Positions 1-10,548 of a DNA stretch of 64,000 nucleotides are shown here, piece by piece. The stretch covers positions 25,125,651-25,189,650 of the forward strand of contig OZ022349.1 in the NCBI GenBank assembly GCA_963989245.1, written 5' to 3'. This DNA is from Nansenia antarctica. Its lineage: Eukaryota; Chordata; Actinopteri; Argentiniformes; Microstomatidae. Position 1 is the stretch's first letter, and each line of letters begins with the position of its first letter. Below the pieces are notes generated by a model. It ran no database searches, was not told where the DNA came from, and saw only the letters and a program-made list of their open reading frames with translations. Position numbers and translations under genes: made by a program.

Positions 1-222
1 CGCACAGTATTCTCTATTTGAGTAACAGGTGGGCTCTGCAAGTACAGAATACACCAGCTGACCACACACAGAAGATGGGGACAATCAGACCAACCCAAGA
101 ACAGAGATTCTTCTGATCTATTGTACCTATGCTCTTTCTGAAGCCTTTTAAGCGAACACTTTATGTGCCATGATGCCAAAGTAAAAGGAGGATAATGGGA
201 AGTTGAGGCTAATACAACATCT

Positions 223-497
223 GGGCGGGTGTGGCTCAGGAGGTAGAGCCAGCGTCTAATGATTGTAAGGTCTGCGGTTCAATCTCCGGCTGGCCATGTG
301 TCAAAGTGTCCGTGGGCAAGACAGTGAACCCCCAAATTGCTCCCGATGAGCGGGCCGGTGCCTTGCACGGTAGCTTGCCGCCATTGGTGTGTGAATGTGT
401 GTGTGAATATGTGTGTGAATGGCTGAATGAGAGGCCATTGTGAAGCGCTTTGGAATAAGGGGCAATATATACTATTATATAAGTGCAGTCCATTTAC
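223..497 (+). repeat. tRNA-derived SINE
   Basis: A tRNA-like head carries an A-box-like stretch (TGGCTCAGGAG, 232-242) and a near-consensus B box (GGTTCAATCTCC, 276-287). These are followed by the family body, with the phrase on keeping a running count of defaults seen in many fish SINEs (GTGTGTGAATGTGTG type), and a tail ending near CAGTCCATTTACA. The layout matches the common teleost tRNA-SINE class transcribed by RNA polymerase III. The short ORFs that cross it on both strands are incidental. No target-site duplication was identified. Confidence 0.75.
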
Positions 498-900
498 ATC
501 AGCAAAGGTAATACGTGTTGACATAGAAACCCCATATGACAGGATGGAATCTGAATAAATAAATATCCCTGATCTAAATTGATTAACTGCACTATGTTAA
601 GGAATGCAACAGGAGTAATCATCTGAAGCATAATTTAATGGAAATGCCAAGGGAGAAAGATGGTGTGTGTTTTGTGTTTTGTTATTTTACATGAAGGCTA
701 TACATATATTTATATTGTATATGTATATTTCAATGAAAAGCTTCTTATTGGGGGATGGTTTATGCATGGGTCACCAACAGGCGGCCCGCCGGCCGAATGC
801 GGCCCACCAAAGCTTACCATCGGGCCCGTGGAATATTTATGTTTTTAAAATATTAATGAATTCAGAAAATATGAGGACGGAAATACCGTTTAGAACATAT
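498..900. other. No gene seen; AT-rich with a possible hAT remnant
   Basis: AT-rich sequence without a convincing reading frame. Around 770-805 a short phrase rich in GGCCCGCCGGCC-like bases resembles the end of non-autonomous hAT elements common in vertebrates, but too little remains to define it. Confidence 0.4.
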
Positions 901-1044
901 AGGGCGCGTTCGTAAATTCGTCGATGCCACACTGGATTCAACGTCGTCATACTATTCACACGTCGTCATACTATTCACACGACGCTGACTGCTAACCTGA
1001 CGCGGAAGAACAAGCCCCCGACAGGTAGAATGGACCGAAGGACC

Positions 1045-2047
1045 ATGATCTTTCTCTAGCTACTTCTCTCGGGAGACATTCAACTGAATCCCGGTCCAGT
1101 TACAACCAGGCAAGCTACACGTTTGGCCAGAGAACAGCTGTGCTTTTCCCAGGCAACTGTTGCTAGCGACGCCATTGTCGTCACACCGGCACCGGCAGCG
1201 GACTTCCTGGATACAAACGAGGCTAACAAAACAGAGGGGAGCTATGCTAACAACATTAGCCCCCCACCTAGCTTCCACCAGCTATCCAGTGAACACAGAG
1301 GAGTCACCACCACCACCGCCGCCTCAGACGAGACCGAGGACCCCCAGCCCTCTCACACAACCCCCATTGATGTCCCATCTCCAACCACCGAGACCTGGGG
1401 AGACTACGGCTACTTCCCGGCCTTCAATGCAGTTTTCATGGCTCGTTTCACCGAGTCCTGGAGGCAGCTCACAGCCGGTAGAAACACCATCAACGACGTC
1501 CCCCTCCCCCACCCGGCGACGACCCCCCCTCCCCCCTCCCTCCCCCACCCGGCGACGACCCCCCCTCCCTCCCCCACCCGGCGACGACCCCCCCTCCCCC
1601 ACCACCCGGAGACTCTCTACCGAAACCGTGGAACAATGGGCAACCCCCCCCATCCCCCAATCCTCAACTTGACGATGACCTGAATGGAGACTACTGACAC
1701 TGTACATACTTTGTGTTTTGTCCCCCGCCCCCACCTGTGGTGTATGTCCCCACCTGTCCTACCCGCTGTACATACCTTATGTTTTGTTGTATTGTTCTTC
1801 CCATGTTGGATGTATGTTTATCTTGTAGATAGTACTAGTTATTTGTCCGTATTATCTTGTAGATAGTACTAGTTTTTTGTCTGTCTTACATGTAACGATG
1901 AATTGAGTATCAAGGACCCCAATTGAAATAAGCCAGTGGCTTTCTTGGGTTTTTATCCTGTTAGTTGACCTTGTATGTAATATGTACTTTCATGTACCTA
2001 CTTCTGCAAATCTTCTAATAAAGTTCTCAATCAATTCTCAATCAATC
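1045..2047 (+). mobile_element. Internally deleted L2-like LINE (5' region joined to 3' tail)
   Basis: The right half (about 1690-2047) is a LINE 3' end: an AATAAAG signal and a (CAAT/TCAA)n tail. Two other copies of this 3' end are in the window (35116-35475 plus, 57242-57385 minus). The 35-kb copy shows the end of an L2-type ORF2 just upstream of the same 3' UTR. The left half here is instead a short N-terminal reading frame, so the endonuclease and reverse transcriptase are missing. This is a non-autonomous deletion derivative or a decayed copy. Confidence 0.65.
1060..1683 (+). CDS. LINE N-terminal ORF with 2A-like motif and proline repeats
   Basis: Open frame of about 207 codons with no clear ATG in the open part. 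An ATG at 1045 in the same frame is separated from it by a TAG at 1057-1059. The start of the frame reads LLLSGDIQLNPGP (1060-1098), which matches the 2A/2A-like core D-(V/I)-E-x-N-P-G-P except for Q in place of E. Such motifs at LINE N-termini are known from L2/CR1-type elements. The C-terminal half is proline-rich because of a short tandem DNA repeat (about 1500-1610, units near CACCCGGCGACGACCCCCCCTCC). Not expected to make a functional protein. Confidence 0.5.
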   Translation, partial: LLLSGDIQLNPGPVTTRQATRLAREQLCFSQATVASDAIVVTPAPAADFLDTNEANKTEGSYANNISPPPSFHQLSSEHRGVTTTTAASDETEDPQPSHTTPIDVPSPTTETWGDYGYFPAFNAVFMARFTESWRQLTAGRNTINDVPLPHPATTPPPPSLPHPATTPPPSPTRRRPPLPHHPETLYRNRGTMGNPPHPPILNLTMT

Positions 2048-2294
2048 AAAGTCATGGAACCAAGTAATTTGATTGGACTAGAGGCAGTCACGTGGACGCT
2101 CTGACTCTCTCAGAGCGACTTTACGAACGCGGCCATAGCTGATTTGCATATTAGGGCCGCAAAGGATTCTGGGTCCAATTTATGTGAGTTTGGTGGGTCA
2201 TACCGTGAATTGGTTGTACAGGGGAAAGTATGGGGTTGTTCCAAGTTCTGGGATTCAGTAAACATGGGCAGTGCTAGTGAGTGTTTGGCTGACT

Positions 2295-2309
2295 TTTCAT
2301 GTTGTACTC
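2295..2309 (+). repeat. Left 15-bp target-site duplication
   Basis: TTTCATGTTGTACTC is repeated exactly at 11854-11868. The pair brackets the whole Tx1/Keno-like composite and defines its insertion limits. Confidence 0.85.
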
Positions 2310-3185
2310 CTTTACCTGGGCAGGGTGTTTCCCCCAGACAGAGCAGTATCCAAAACCATCAAAAGGATCATGTTTACCTTTGTCTGGGGGAGCCAGATGG
2401 AAAAACTAAAACGCACCACCCTGTACAAAACAGTGGAGAATGGGGGGAAAGGGGTCCCAGACATCCTAAACATCATTAGGGCACAGGGACTCTCCAACCT
2501 CATCAACAACATCAACAACAAAGATAGGAAAGCCAGGTTCTTTGAAATATTCTATGCCACACCCATCCTCCGGACACTCAGGGTGACCGCATTAATAAAT
2601 CACACTGTGCCCTACAGCTGGGACCCCCCTCCAGTCTACAAGATATGGAGGGACTTTGCCTTCAGGACAGGATTGTCCGCGGCTGGGCTGGCCTCATGGA
2701 AATACAAAGACATTATGACCTTCATAAGGTCGAAGGAAACCATTACTCACCCCAAGGCCAGCACAGCCGTGGACTCCAAACAGGTATGGAAAAACATTAA
2801 TCATAAATGTACTAACAATAAACAAAAAGACATTGCCTGGATGGCTGCTCATGGTTGTCTCCCCACTAGGGAATTCTTGCATAGGCGGCACATCGCAAAG
2901 ACTGAGAAATGCCCCCACGGATGCACGGACACAGAACACATTAACCACCTGTTCTGTGAGTGCTCCGTGGCCAGGCGGGTCTGGGCCCTGTTTGTTCCCT
3001 CTGTCTCCCTAAACAGCCTGCTGACCCTGCCCCGCTTGACGGCCGAGAACATCCTGTATGGTCCTCCTGGGGGGTGCACAACCCCCCAACTACAACAACA
3101 GTGGAGGATCATCAGCGCCGTCAAGCAGGTTCTCTGGGAGACGAGGAACATCAGGGTCTATCAGAAACAGAGCGTCGACCTGACA
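2310..3185 (+). pseudogene. 5' part of truncated Tx1/Keno-like copy: ORF2 C-terminus
   Basis: Nearly identical to 8358-9222 of the full-length copy. It encodes the ORF2 C-terminal region, including a CCHC-type motif (CPHGC...HINHLFC). Unlike the full-length copy, this stretch stays in one frame across the 2580 region, because 11 extra bases are present. It begins right after the 15-bp duplication, so it is a 5'-truncated insertion. Its continuation is 10549-11853, and the full-length copy interrupts it at 3185/10549. Confidence 0.85.
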
Positions 3186-3202
3186 CGGCCTTTTGGCTAA
3201 GA
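3186..3202 (+). ncRNA. U2 snRNA 5'-end fragment at the LINE 5' junction
   Basis: CGGCCTTTTGGCTAAGA matches nucleotides roughly 10-26 of vertebrate U2 snRNA as I recall it. The match stops there, and the LINE 5' UTR begins. The fragment fits either a U2-LINE readthrough RNA or a template switch onto U2 at the end of reverse transcription. It is far too short to be a U2 gene. Confidence 0.7.
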
Positions 3203-3449
3203 GCAAACTCTGGTTTCTCTTCAAGAAACACACAGGCCTTTCGCCCTTACTAGAGACTTCTATTAAAGCTAGTCTTCGGTGGGGTGTGGGTTTTTGTGTT
3301 TTTTTGAGAAATCTAGGGTTTTTCCTTTTTCCTCACTAGGCTCTATGCCCCTCCTTTTTTTCTATTCTTGGTCGGGGAGCACGTCTTCTCAGTAGGTGGC
3401 TTGACCGCTGCTGGGAGGTGGCTCCCCCGACCCACCCCCCCCTCTTTGA

Positions 3450-3980
3450 GCGGAACAGGCCGGGATCCGAGAGGAGCTGCCGGAGACCCGCGACTCTTCC
3501 AGTAGGTGGCCTTTTCACCACTGGGGCAGTTCGGCCGCTGGGCAGCCCCCCTCCAAAGAGCGGAAAGGCCGGACCCCGAGAGGAGCTTCCAAAGACCGCG
3601 ACTCTTCCAGTAGGTGACCAGTAGGTGGCCTGCCCGCCACTGGAGCCACTGGAGCACGAGTTCGGCCCCTGGGCAGCCCCCCTCCAAAGAGCGGAAAGGC
3701 CGGACCCCGAGAGGAGCTTCCAAAGACCGCGACTCTTCCAGTAGGTGACCAGTAGGTGGCCTGCCCGCCACTGGAGCCACTGGAGCACGAGTTCGGCCCC
3801 TGGGCAGCCCCCCTCCAAAGAGCGCACAGGCCGGACCCCGAGAGGAGCTTCCAAAGACCGCGACTCTTTCAGTAGGTGGCCTGCCCGCCACTGGAGCACG
3901 AGTTCGGCCCCTGGGCAGCCCCCCTCAAAAGAGCGGAAAGGCCGGACCCCGAGAGGAGCTTCCGAAGACCTCGACTCTCT
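3450..3980 (+). repeat. Tandem repeats in the LINE 5' UTR
   Basis: About four and a half units of 110-133 bp, each starting near GCCGGACCCCGAGAGGAGC and containing one or two copies of CAGTAGGTGGCC. Length differences come from an optional CAGTAGGTGAC duplication and an optional CCACTGGAG duplication. Repeated 5' UTR monomers often carry promoter activity in LINEs, which is an inference here. Long ORFs across the repeats on both strands are artefacts of the repeat. Confidence 0.8.
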
Positions 3981-4371
3981 CAAGCACGCCAGAGGTGAGA
4001 GAGGGCCCAACACCCACCAGCCGACCCAGCTGAGCCAGTGGACCCCAACCAGACCAGGAGGGAGGACAACTATAACATCTAAGCTAGGAGCGAGAGGGAC
4101 ACAGGGGAGTGCTTTGAAGACCGTAGGTCTTTGGCCACCTGGTGTCCCCACTCGCTCTCAGGTGTCCCTCTTTTGTCCCCAGACGGGAACCCAGTTCCAG
4201 ACCCAAGCCAGAGTCCAAAATCTGCCGTGAGGACCTGAGAGGAACAACACCCCTAACCTAACGGCAAGTACCCTATTCCCCCCCCCAAAAAATTATCTAC
4301 AACCTCCCCCTAACCCTATTCCTCTCCCTCCTTCCTCCCTGATCCCCCACCCCCCCCACCCCACTCCAACG

Positions 4372-5970
4372 ATGAACCCCGGAGCGATGCGGCGCTACAA
4401 CGCCGTCAGGTTGACGCTCAACCCAACTGAGGAGGCTGCCATGGATGGAGCCCCCCAACAGAAGACTGCCAGACCAGTAACAACGATGACCCGCCTGGAA
4501 TTCAGCAGGGCGGTTCTACAGAGAGGTATGGGCTTTGTGCCGTCTGATCTAAACTGCCTGGTGAAGCCCCCTGGGCCGAATGAATGTTTTGAAGTTAGCT
4601 TTAAAACCCCCCAACTGTTAGAGGAATTCTGGACCTTTCATAGGATTAATGAACACAAACCCCCACTTAACCGTTTTACAGCCCACCCACTAACGGATTT
4701 AGAATCAAAAGTGGTCACAATTCAATTCCACAATGAGGTGATTCAGGAATATGATATTGAGGTGTGGCTACACCGTCATGCCACCCTTAAATCGGGGGCC
4801 CGGATGGTCCTGGATGAAGACGGAGTGTGGACGGGGGCCAAGAAATGGCTGGTGCAACTCCGTCCGGACCCGGAGGGGATAGGCGGAGTCCAACATATCC
4901 CCAGCACCATCAACCTGGGGAACAACAGGGGCTCCGTCTACTACTACGGTATGCCGAAGCTCTGCAGGAACTGCGGCCAATTGGGCCATCTGGCAGCGGC
5001 CTGCAAGGCCGTGGTATGTAAAATCTGCCGTCAAGACCACCCGACGTCGGAGTGCACCACGACCAGACCTTGCAACCTGTGCGGGGGACAGGGGCATCTT
5101 TACCGTGACTGCCCAAGTTCCTATGCAAGTAGAGCCCGGGGCTATAAATCCAACCAACCACCACCCCAACCCCCACCCCCACCCCAACCCACACCCCCAC
5201 CCCCACCCCAACCCACACCCCCACCCCCACCCCAACCCACACCCCAACCCCCGCCCCAACCCACACCCCAACCCACACCCAACATGGAGGAAGAGAAGGG
5301 AGAGACGGAGGAGGACCGGCGCTCGAGCGATGGGGGGGACGATCAGAGCTCGAGCGACGGAGAAGGAGAAGGAGAGGAACCAACCGTCCCAGCACCCCCT
5401 ACAGACAACCTCAACACCCACCCCCTCCTAAACCCCATTGCCACCTCCACCCCCTGCAAAAACACCATGAAGGGGGAGCCGGCCTCTATTGAAATAGCCA
5501 CCAGCAGCACACTGCAGATCCACCTCCCCTCCCAATCAGACAGTGAAAATGACTGGAGCTTGGCTCAACCAAAACGGAAAAGACCACAAAAAAAGGCAAT
5601 CCGGAAAAAACCAGACAAAAAGACTACTCCAGAACCCAAACCCCAACGCCATACAGGTAAGCCGGCTCCCCCCCCCAAACCCTCCTCCCCACCCTCTTCC
5701 TCTCTCCAGTCATCACATGCTCCTCACCCTGCACAGCCCACCAGCCACCCCCAGTCCAGGCTCACCGGACCGTACGGGCCACCGAAAATCACCTCATCAA
5801 CAACACAGATGAGGGGGCCACCAGGCAGTCAGAGGGGAGACAACCCCCACACCATGAGCAGCCAAGGGGAGGTGCCACACTATCTGGCCCCCAACGACCC
5901 ATTGGAGGGCCTCAACCTCATGTGCAATAGCTTAGCAAAAATTGGAAAAAACCAAATCCAAGAACCATGA
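4372..5970 (+). CDS. ORF1p of Tx1/Keno-like LINE (CCHC nucleic-acid-binding)
   Basis: 532-residue intact frame. An N-terminal folded region spans about 38-190. Three zinc knuckles follow at residues about 198-247, with C-x2-C-x4-H-x4-C or C-x2-C-x3-H-x4-C spacing. Next come a proline/glutamine repeat (about 262-300), an acidic serine-rich stretch and a lysine-rich stretch near 395-415. These features fit the RNA-binding chaperone that packages LINE RNA. The stop codon overlaps the ORF2 start as ATGA at 5967-5970, which suggests coupled termination-reinitiation. The start chosen is the first ATG after the C-rich leader; the ATG at codon 24 (4441) is an alternative. Confidence 0.85.
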   Translation: MNPGAMRRYNAVRLTLNPTEEAAMDGAPQQKTARPVTTMTRLEFSRAVLQRGMGFVPSDLNCLVKPPGPNECFEVSFKTPQLLEEFWTFHRINEHKPPLNRFTAHPLTDLESKVVTIQFHNEVIQEYDIEVWLHRHATLKSGARMVLDEDGVWTGAKKWLVQLRPDPEGIGGVQHIPSTINLGNNRGSVYYYGMPKLCRNCGQLGHLAAACKAVVCKICRQDHPTSECTTTRPCNLCGGQGHLYRDCPSSYASRARGYKSNQPPPQPPPPPQPTPPPPPQPTPPPPPQPTPQPPPQPTPQPTPNMEEEKGETEEDRRSSDGGDDQSSSDGEGEGEEPTVPAPPTDNLNTHPLLNPIATSTPCKNTMKGEPASIEIATSSTLQIHLPSQSDSENDWSLAQPKRKRPQKKAIRKKPDKKTTPEPKPQRHTGKPAPPPKPSSPPSSSLQSSHAPHPAQPTSHPQSRLTGPYGPPKITSSTTQMRGPPGSQRGDNPHTMSSQGEVPHYLAPNDPLEGLNLMCNSLAKIGKNQIQEP

Positions 5971-8900
5971 GGATAATAATCTCATCTCTCAACACCAGAA
6001 GCCTCCGGCAACCAGACAAACGGGAGGTCGTCTACCAGTACATCACCCAACATCAGTCAGACATGTATATCCTCCAGGAGTGCGCCATCCCATTCAAGGA
6101 GATGGACGCCACCCTGGAGGAGGAATGGACACGGGGGGACTCTTTCTGGTCAGGCTCAAACATCGATAGAGCTGATGGGGTCGGCATTTTGGTGGCCAAC
6201 CCTTTTCTACAGACCAAAAAGGGGGAGGTTGTAGAGAGCGGGCGAATCCTGGTTCTGGACCTAGAGATCCAGGGTTCGCCGCTGAGGGTCATCAATGTGT
6301 ACGGCCCAACCAACGTGGCCAAGAGAGTCTCCCTTTTCAAGAAACTTCGGTCTCTCCTCCTCATCCCCACACCAGTCCTAGTGGGGGGAGATTTCAACTG
6401 TGCCCTCCGGGATGAGGACCGCAGCAGGCCCAGGAGAGACCGATCTACTACAGAACTTCAGTCCATCATAGACGACTTCCAACTGGTAGACGCCGGTGGC
6501 ACCTCCCCGCCGACACACACAAGGGTGAGTTCCTCCGGGAATTCTTCCTCCAGGATAGACATGTTCTTGCTCTCGCCAGGTCTGAGGATGGGAACCCTGA
6601 CCAGCCAGGCGGCCCACTTCTCGGACCACAGGATGTTGACAGTGTCCCTGGAATGGGACGGCCAAACAAGAGCGGGTAGGGGTACCTGGAGGATGAATAC
6701 ATCGATCCTTCAGGACCCAACAGTGGTGCATTCCTTCTCCAGGCGCTACCTGGAGTGGAGGACCCTAAAAGAACTGTTCGACTCCCCGATAGAGTGGTGG
6801 GAGATGGTTAAGGCCAGGACAAAGGGCTACTTCGGGTCAGTCGGAAGGAGGAAAGCGGCAGAACAGAGGGCCAGGTTTCAACACCACAACGCGGCCCTCC
6901 AACGCCTGAGTCTCCTACAGCTGGGTGGTCTGGATGTGGCCCGAGAACTGGCCGAGACCAAACAACACCTTGCCACCCTCTACCGGGAGCAACAACAAAA
7001 GAAACAGTTCAGGGAAAAACTCCAGGGCCTGGAGGAGGAGGAGAAATGCACACGCCACTTCTTCCGCAAGGCACGGTCAAAACACAAGCCTATCCTGTCC
7101 CTATACGACACCAATGGGGACACCGTGTCAGACAGAGGCAACATCCCGGGGGTGGCAAGAGAGTTCTACGAGAGTCTCTACAACATCAAGACAACCGACG
7201 AGACTCTCATGGCCACCTTCCTGGATGGTCTGGACCGGGTCCCCGAGGGTGGTGAGAGTGAGAACCCAGAGCTGACCACGGAGGAGCTCACCCGGGCCGT
7301 GCACTCCTTGAATACACACAAGGCCCCTGGACCGGATGGGATCCCAGCAGAGTTCTACAAGACTCTCTGGGATCTCCTCAAGGAGGACTTGGCGGAGGTC
7401 TTCAAAGCCGTCTACAGGGAAGGGAGGCTTGGAGAGTCAATGAGACAGAGTACGGTCACACTGATCCCCAAGAAAGGGGACCTCAAGGACCTCCGGAACT
7501 GGCGCCCCATTAATCTCCTCCCAGTGGACTATAAAATCATGACAAAAGCCCTCACCCAACGGTTTCAAACCCTCCTCCCCTCAGTTATAGCCCCTGACCA
7601 AACCTGTAGCGTCCCCGGTAGGTCCATCAACGACAACCTGCTCCTGGTGAGAGACCTCATCCTGCACTCCCAGGAGCGGAGGTCCCCTTTAGGCCTTCTC
7701 AGCCTGGATCAGGAGAAGGCCTTTGACAGGGTTAGCCATGGTTTCCTGCAGAGGGTGCTGAGAGGCATGAACTTCCCCCAGCACCTGCTCAACTGGACCG
7801 AACTCTGCTACAACAACATCACGAGCAGAGTTCGGATCAACAACCAGTTGACAGACCCCTTCCCCATCAAAGCTGGAGTACGGCAGGGATGCCCCTTGGC
7901 CCCTCTACTGTACGTCATCTACCTGGAGCCGTTCCTACGGAAGATCAGGAGCTCCCCCAACATCATGGGCTACCCTCTACCAGGGGCCCGGGGGGAGAGG
8001 CTCAAGGTGGTGGCGTACATGGACGACATTACCATCGTCGGCACAGATAGTCGCTCCATTTCCACAGCAACGAAAGTGGTGGAGGACTACTGTGCAGCCA
8101 CTGGCGCCCTGATCAATAGGGGTAAGTGTGAGCTGTTTCTGTCGCAGCACTGGCAGGAGAACCTGGCAACCTCCTTCCCTGTAAAGACGGAAAACATTAA
8201 GCTGCTGGGGATCACCTACCAGAAAGATGGAGGAGCCTCCGGCAGCTGGAAGGAGACCATCCGCCAGGTCCAAAAGAAGATCTGTGAGTGGAGTGCACGG
8301 CCTCTCACAATGACAGGCAAGATCCTGGTCCTGAAGGCTATTGTTCTTCCCATTCTCCTTTACCTGGGCAGGGTGTTTCCCCCAGACAGAGCAGTATCCA
8401 AAACCATCGAAAGGATCATGTTTACCTTTGTCTGGGGGAGCCAGATGGAAAAACTAAAACGCACCACCCTGTACAAAACAGTGGAGAATGGGGGGAAAGG
8501 GGTCCCAGACATCCTAAACATCATTAGGGCACAGGGACTCTCCAACCTCATCAACAACATCAACAACAAAGATAGGAAAGCCAGGTTCTTTGAAATATAC
8601 TATGCCACACCCATCCTCCGGACACTCATCAATAAATCACACTGTGCCCTACAGCTGGGACCCCCCTCCAGTCTACAAGATATGGAGGGACTTTGCCTTC
8701 AAGACAGGATTGTCCGCGGCTGGGCTGGCCTCATGGAAATACAAAGACATTATGACCTTCATAAGGTCGAAGGAAACCATTACTCACCCCAAGGCCAGCA
8801 CAGCCGTGGACTCCAAACAGGTATGGAAAAACATTAATCATAAATGTACTAACAATAAACAAAAAGACATTGCCTGGATGGCTGCTCATGGTTGTCTCCC

Positions 8901-9342
8901 CACTAGGGAATTCTTGCATAGGCGGCACATCGCAACGACTGAGAAATGCCCCCACGGATGCACGGACACAGAACACATTAACCACCTGTTCTGTGAGTGC
9001 TCCGTGGCCAGGCGGGTCTGGGCCCTGTTTGTTCCCTCTGTCTCCCTAAACAGCCTGCTGACCCTGCCCCGCTTGACGGGCGAGAACATCCTGTATGGTC
9101 CTCCCGGGGGGTGCACAACCCCCCAACTACAACAACAGTGGAGGATCATCAGCGCCGTCAAGCAGGTACTCTGGGAGACGAGGAACATCAGGGTCTATCA
9201 GAAACAGAGCGTCCACCTGACAACCCTGAGGAGGAGAATCACCCTCTTCCTCAGGGACCATGCTATTGTTGACTTTAAAAATAACCCGGATCAAGCAAGA
9301 GCGGTGTGGGGGGTGGAGAGATGGAAAGACGTCATCCTCTAA
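5967..9342 (+). pseudogene. ORF2 of Tx1/Keno-like LINE (endonuclease-reverse transcriptase), frameshifted
   Basis: The first 956 codons (5967-8837) are open, though the last part is out of frame. Endonuclease residues visible: N9, E38, D142/N144 (GGDFN), D198 and D220-H221 (SDH). The reverse transcriptase has D581 in its first motif and a YMDD box at 684-687, with GVRQGCPLAP before it. The C-terminal region with a CPHGC...H...C finger is in another frame (to 9342). Comparison with 2310-3185 places an 11-bp deletion near 8627, which is the frameshift. The protein would nick target DNA and prime reverse transcription of the LINE RNA, but this copy lacks a joined C-terminus. Confidence 0.85.
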
Positions 9343-10548
9343 ACCCCCCCCCATGCCGCGCCGCATCGCCCAACCCCCCCCCACCCCGGGCCTACCTCAC
9401 TACACCACCAGTTCCTGCACTATCACCTTCACCACCGTTCCAGCACAAGCCCTGGTCAGCAGTATCACCATCACAAGGACCAGGAGAGGAGCAGCGCACA
9501 ACACCAACAGGGAAGTTTACTGCACCTTCCACCACCTACACATGTACACAGCACTGACCCACTTCCTACCCTCACCAGAATATCACCACACACAACCCAC
9601 AGCCGAACCAGCCGTCTCTGCCAGCACCACCAGCACCAGGATGACCAACACCACTGGGTCACAGGGAAGTACTGATCACCCGCCTGACACCAAAATGCAC
9701 ACTACACAAACCATGCACACCTCCCTTCTCTCACTCCTGTATCTTTTCAGGCACATGTCATATCCAGCTCTGACACCTACCCAGGCTTCCAGACCCAGGA
9801 GCAGAGACCGGCGGGAACCACCACGTCACCCCAGCACCAACCCCAGGTTCCAACTCAGCGACCCCAAACCCCCTGTTCCGGGCCCCCCCCCCCCCCCCCA
9901 ACTCCAGGCCCCCAGCTACAGGCCCAGTCCCCTACCCGCCAACCCCCAACCCCCAGCCCGGAACAAGCTGAGAAGAGCCAGGGAGCTTTTTCCCTGGATA
10001 AGCTGTGTACAGGTTTTTCGCCTCTGCTTGCCTGCCATGCGCCGAGCTCTCTGGGCCTCTCCTCAGGGGCCTCCGGTCGGCCTGCGTGCTCGATCTGCTC
10101 CGCCGCTGGGGCGCCTGGTCCGGCTAGCCTCGTGAAGGGCTACAGGAGTCTGAGCCTGGTGGGCTGGGCCGGATGCGCCGGTGGTGGGGCGGGTCGGGTG
10201 AGTCGGGTGTGTGGGGTCCCTCGGGGGAGGGAGGTGGGGGAGCCACGGCTTTGCACTGGTGGGCAAACTGGATAGTAGTCGCTCTACAACTAGAGGGCTG
10301 CAGGGGAATTTTTTTCCCGGATGCACAGCGAACAGGTTTTTTACCCCTGCCTCCTACCGACACTGGAACCTGGACACTGAACACTGAACACTGAACATTA
10401 CACTACACTGGACAATACACTGAACACTGAGCACTTTAGTTAGTTTAATGTTGGTTGTTGTTGAATGAAATGTCTTAAATGTCTGATTGTTTGATTAATT
10501 GATTGTATACACGGTGTTGCGTTTTTATAAAAACCAATAAAAAACACC
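9343..10548 (+). other. 3' UTR of the full-length Tx1/Keno-like LINE
   Basis: C-rich non-coding sequence, duplicated almost exactly at 10649-11853 in the sister copy. It includes a short CACTGAA repeat (10373-10400) and ends in AATAAAAAACACC. ORFs through it are open in both copies but have no recognisable content. Confidence 0.75.

Larger units (their letters stand above)
901..2140. mobile_element. Possible hAT-like MITE ends around the LINE
   Basis: Inverted copies of a terminal motif occur at about 903-921 (GCGCGTTCGTAAATTCG) and 2120-2136 (its approximate reverse complement). A further single copy of the right-hand form lies at about 18820-18838. This fits a non-autonomous hAT element into which the L2-like LINE inserted. 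No 8-bp duplication could be confirmed, so the pairing is tentative. Confidence 0.3.
3186..10548 (+). mobile_element. Near-full-length Tx1-clade (Keno-like) LINE
   Basis: Non-LTR retrotransposon with a 5' UTR containing tandem repeats, ORF1 with three CCHC knuckles, ORF2 with an apurinic-like endonuclease and reverse transcriptase, and a 1.2-kb 3' UTR ending in AATAAAAAACACC. ORF1/ORF2 layout and protein style fit the Tx1 clade, whose Keno members are known for insertion in U2 snRNA genes. The first 17 bases match U2 snRNA. It lies inside a 5'-truncated sister copy with about 24 bp of that copy lost and no new target duplication visible. An 11-bp deletion relative to the sister copy breaks ORF2, so this copy is probably inactive. 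Confidence 0.85.

Noticed and set aside
223..300. Functional tRNA gene
   Set aside because: A and B boxes are present, but the sequence continues as a SINE body and does not fold into a tRNA cloverleaf by eye.
1324..1734. 136-codon Gly-rich minus-strand frame
   Set aside because: Opposite strand of the proline-coding DNA repeat.
3336..4230. Long frames on both strands in the LINE 5' UTR
   Set aside because: They follow the tandem repeats and have no conserved motif.
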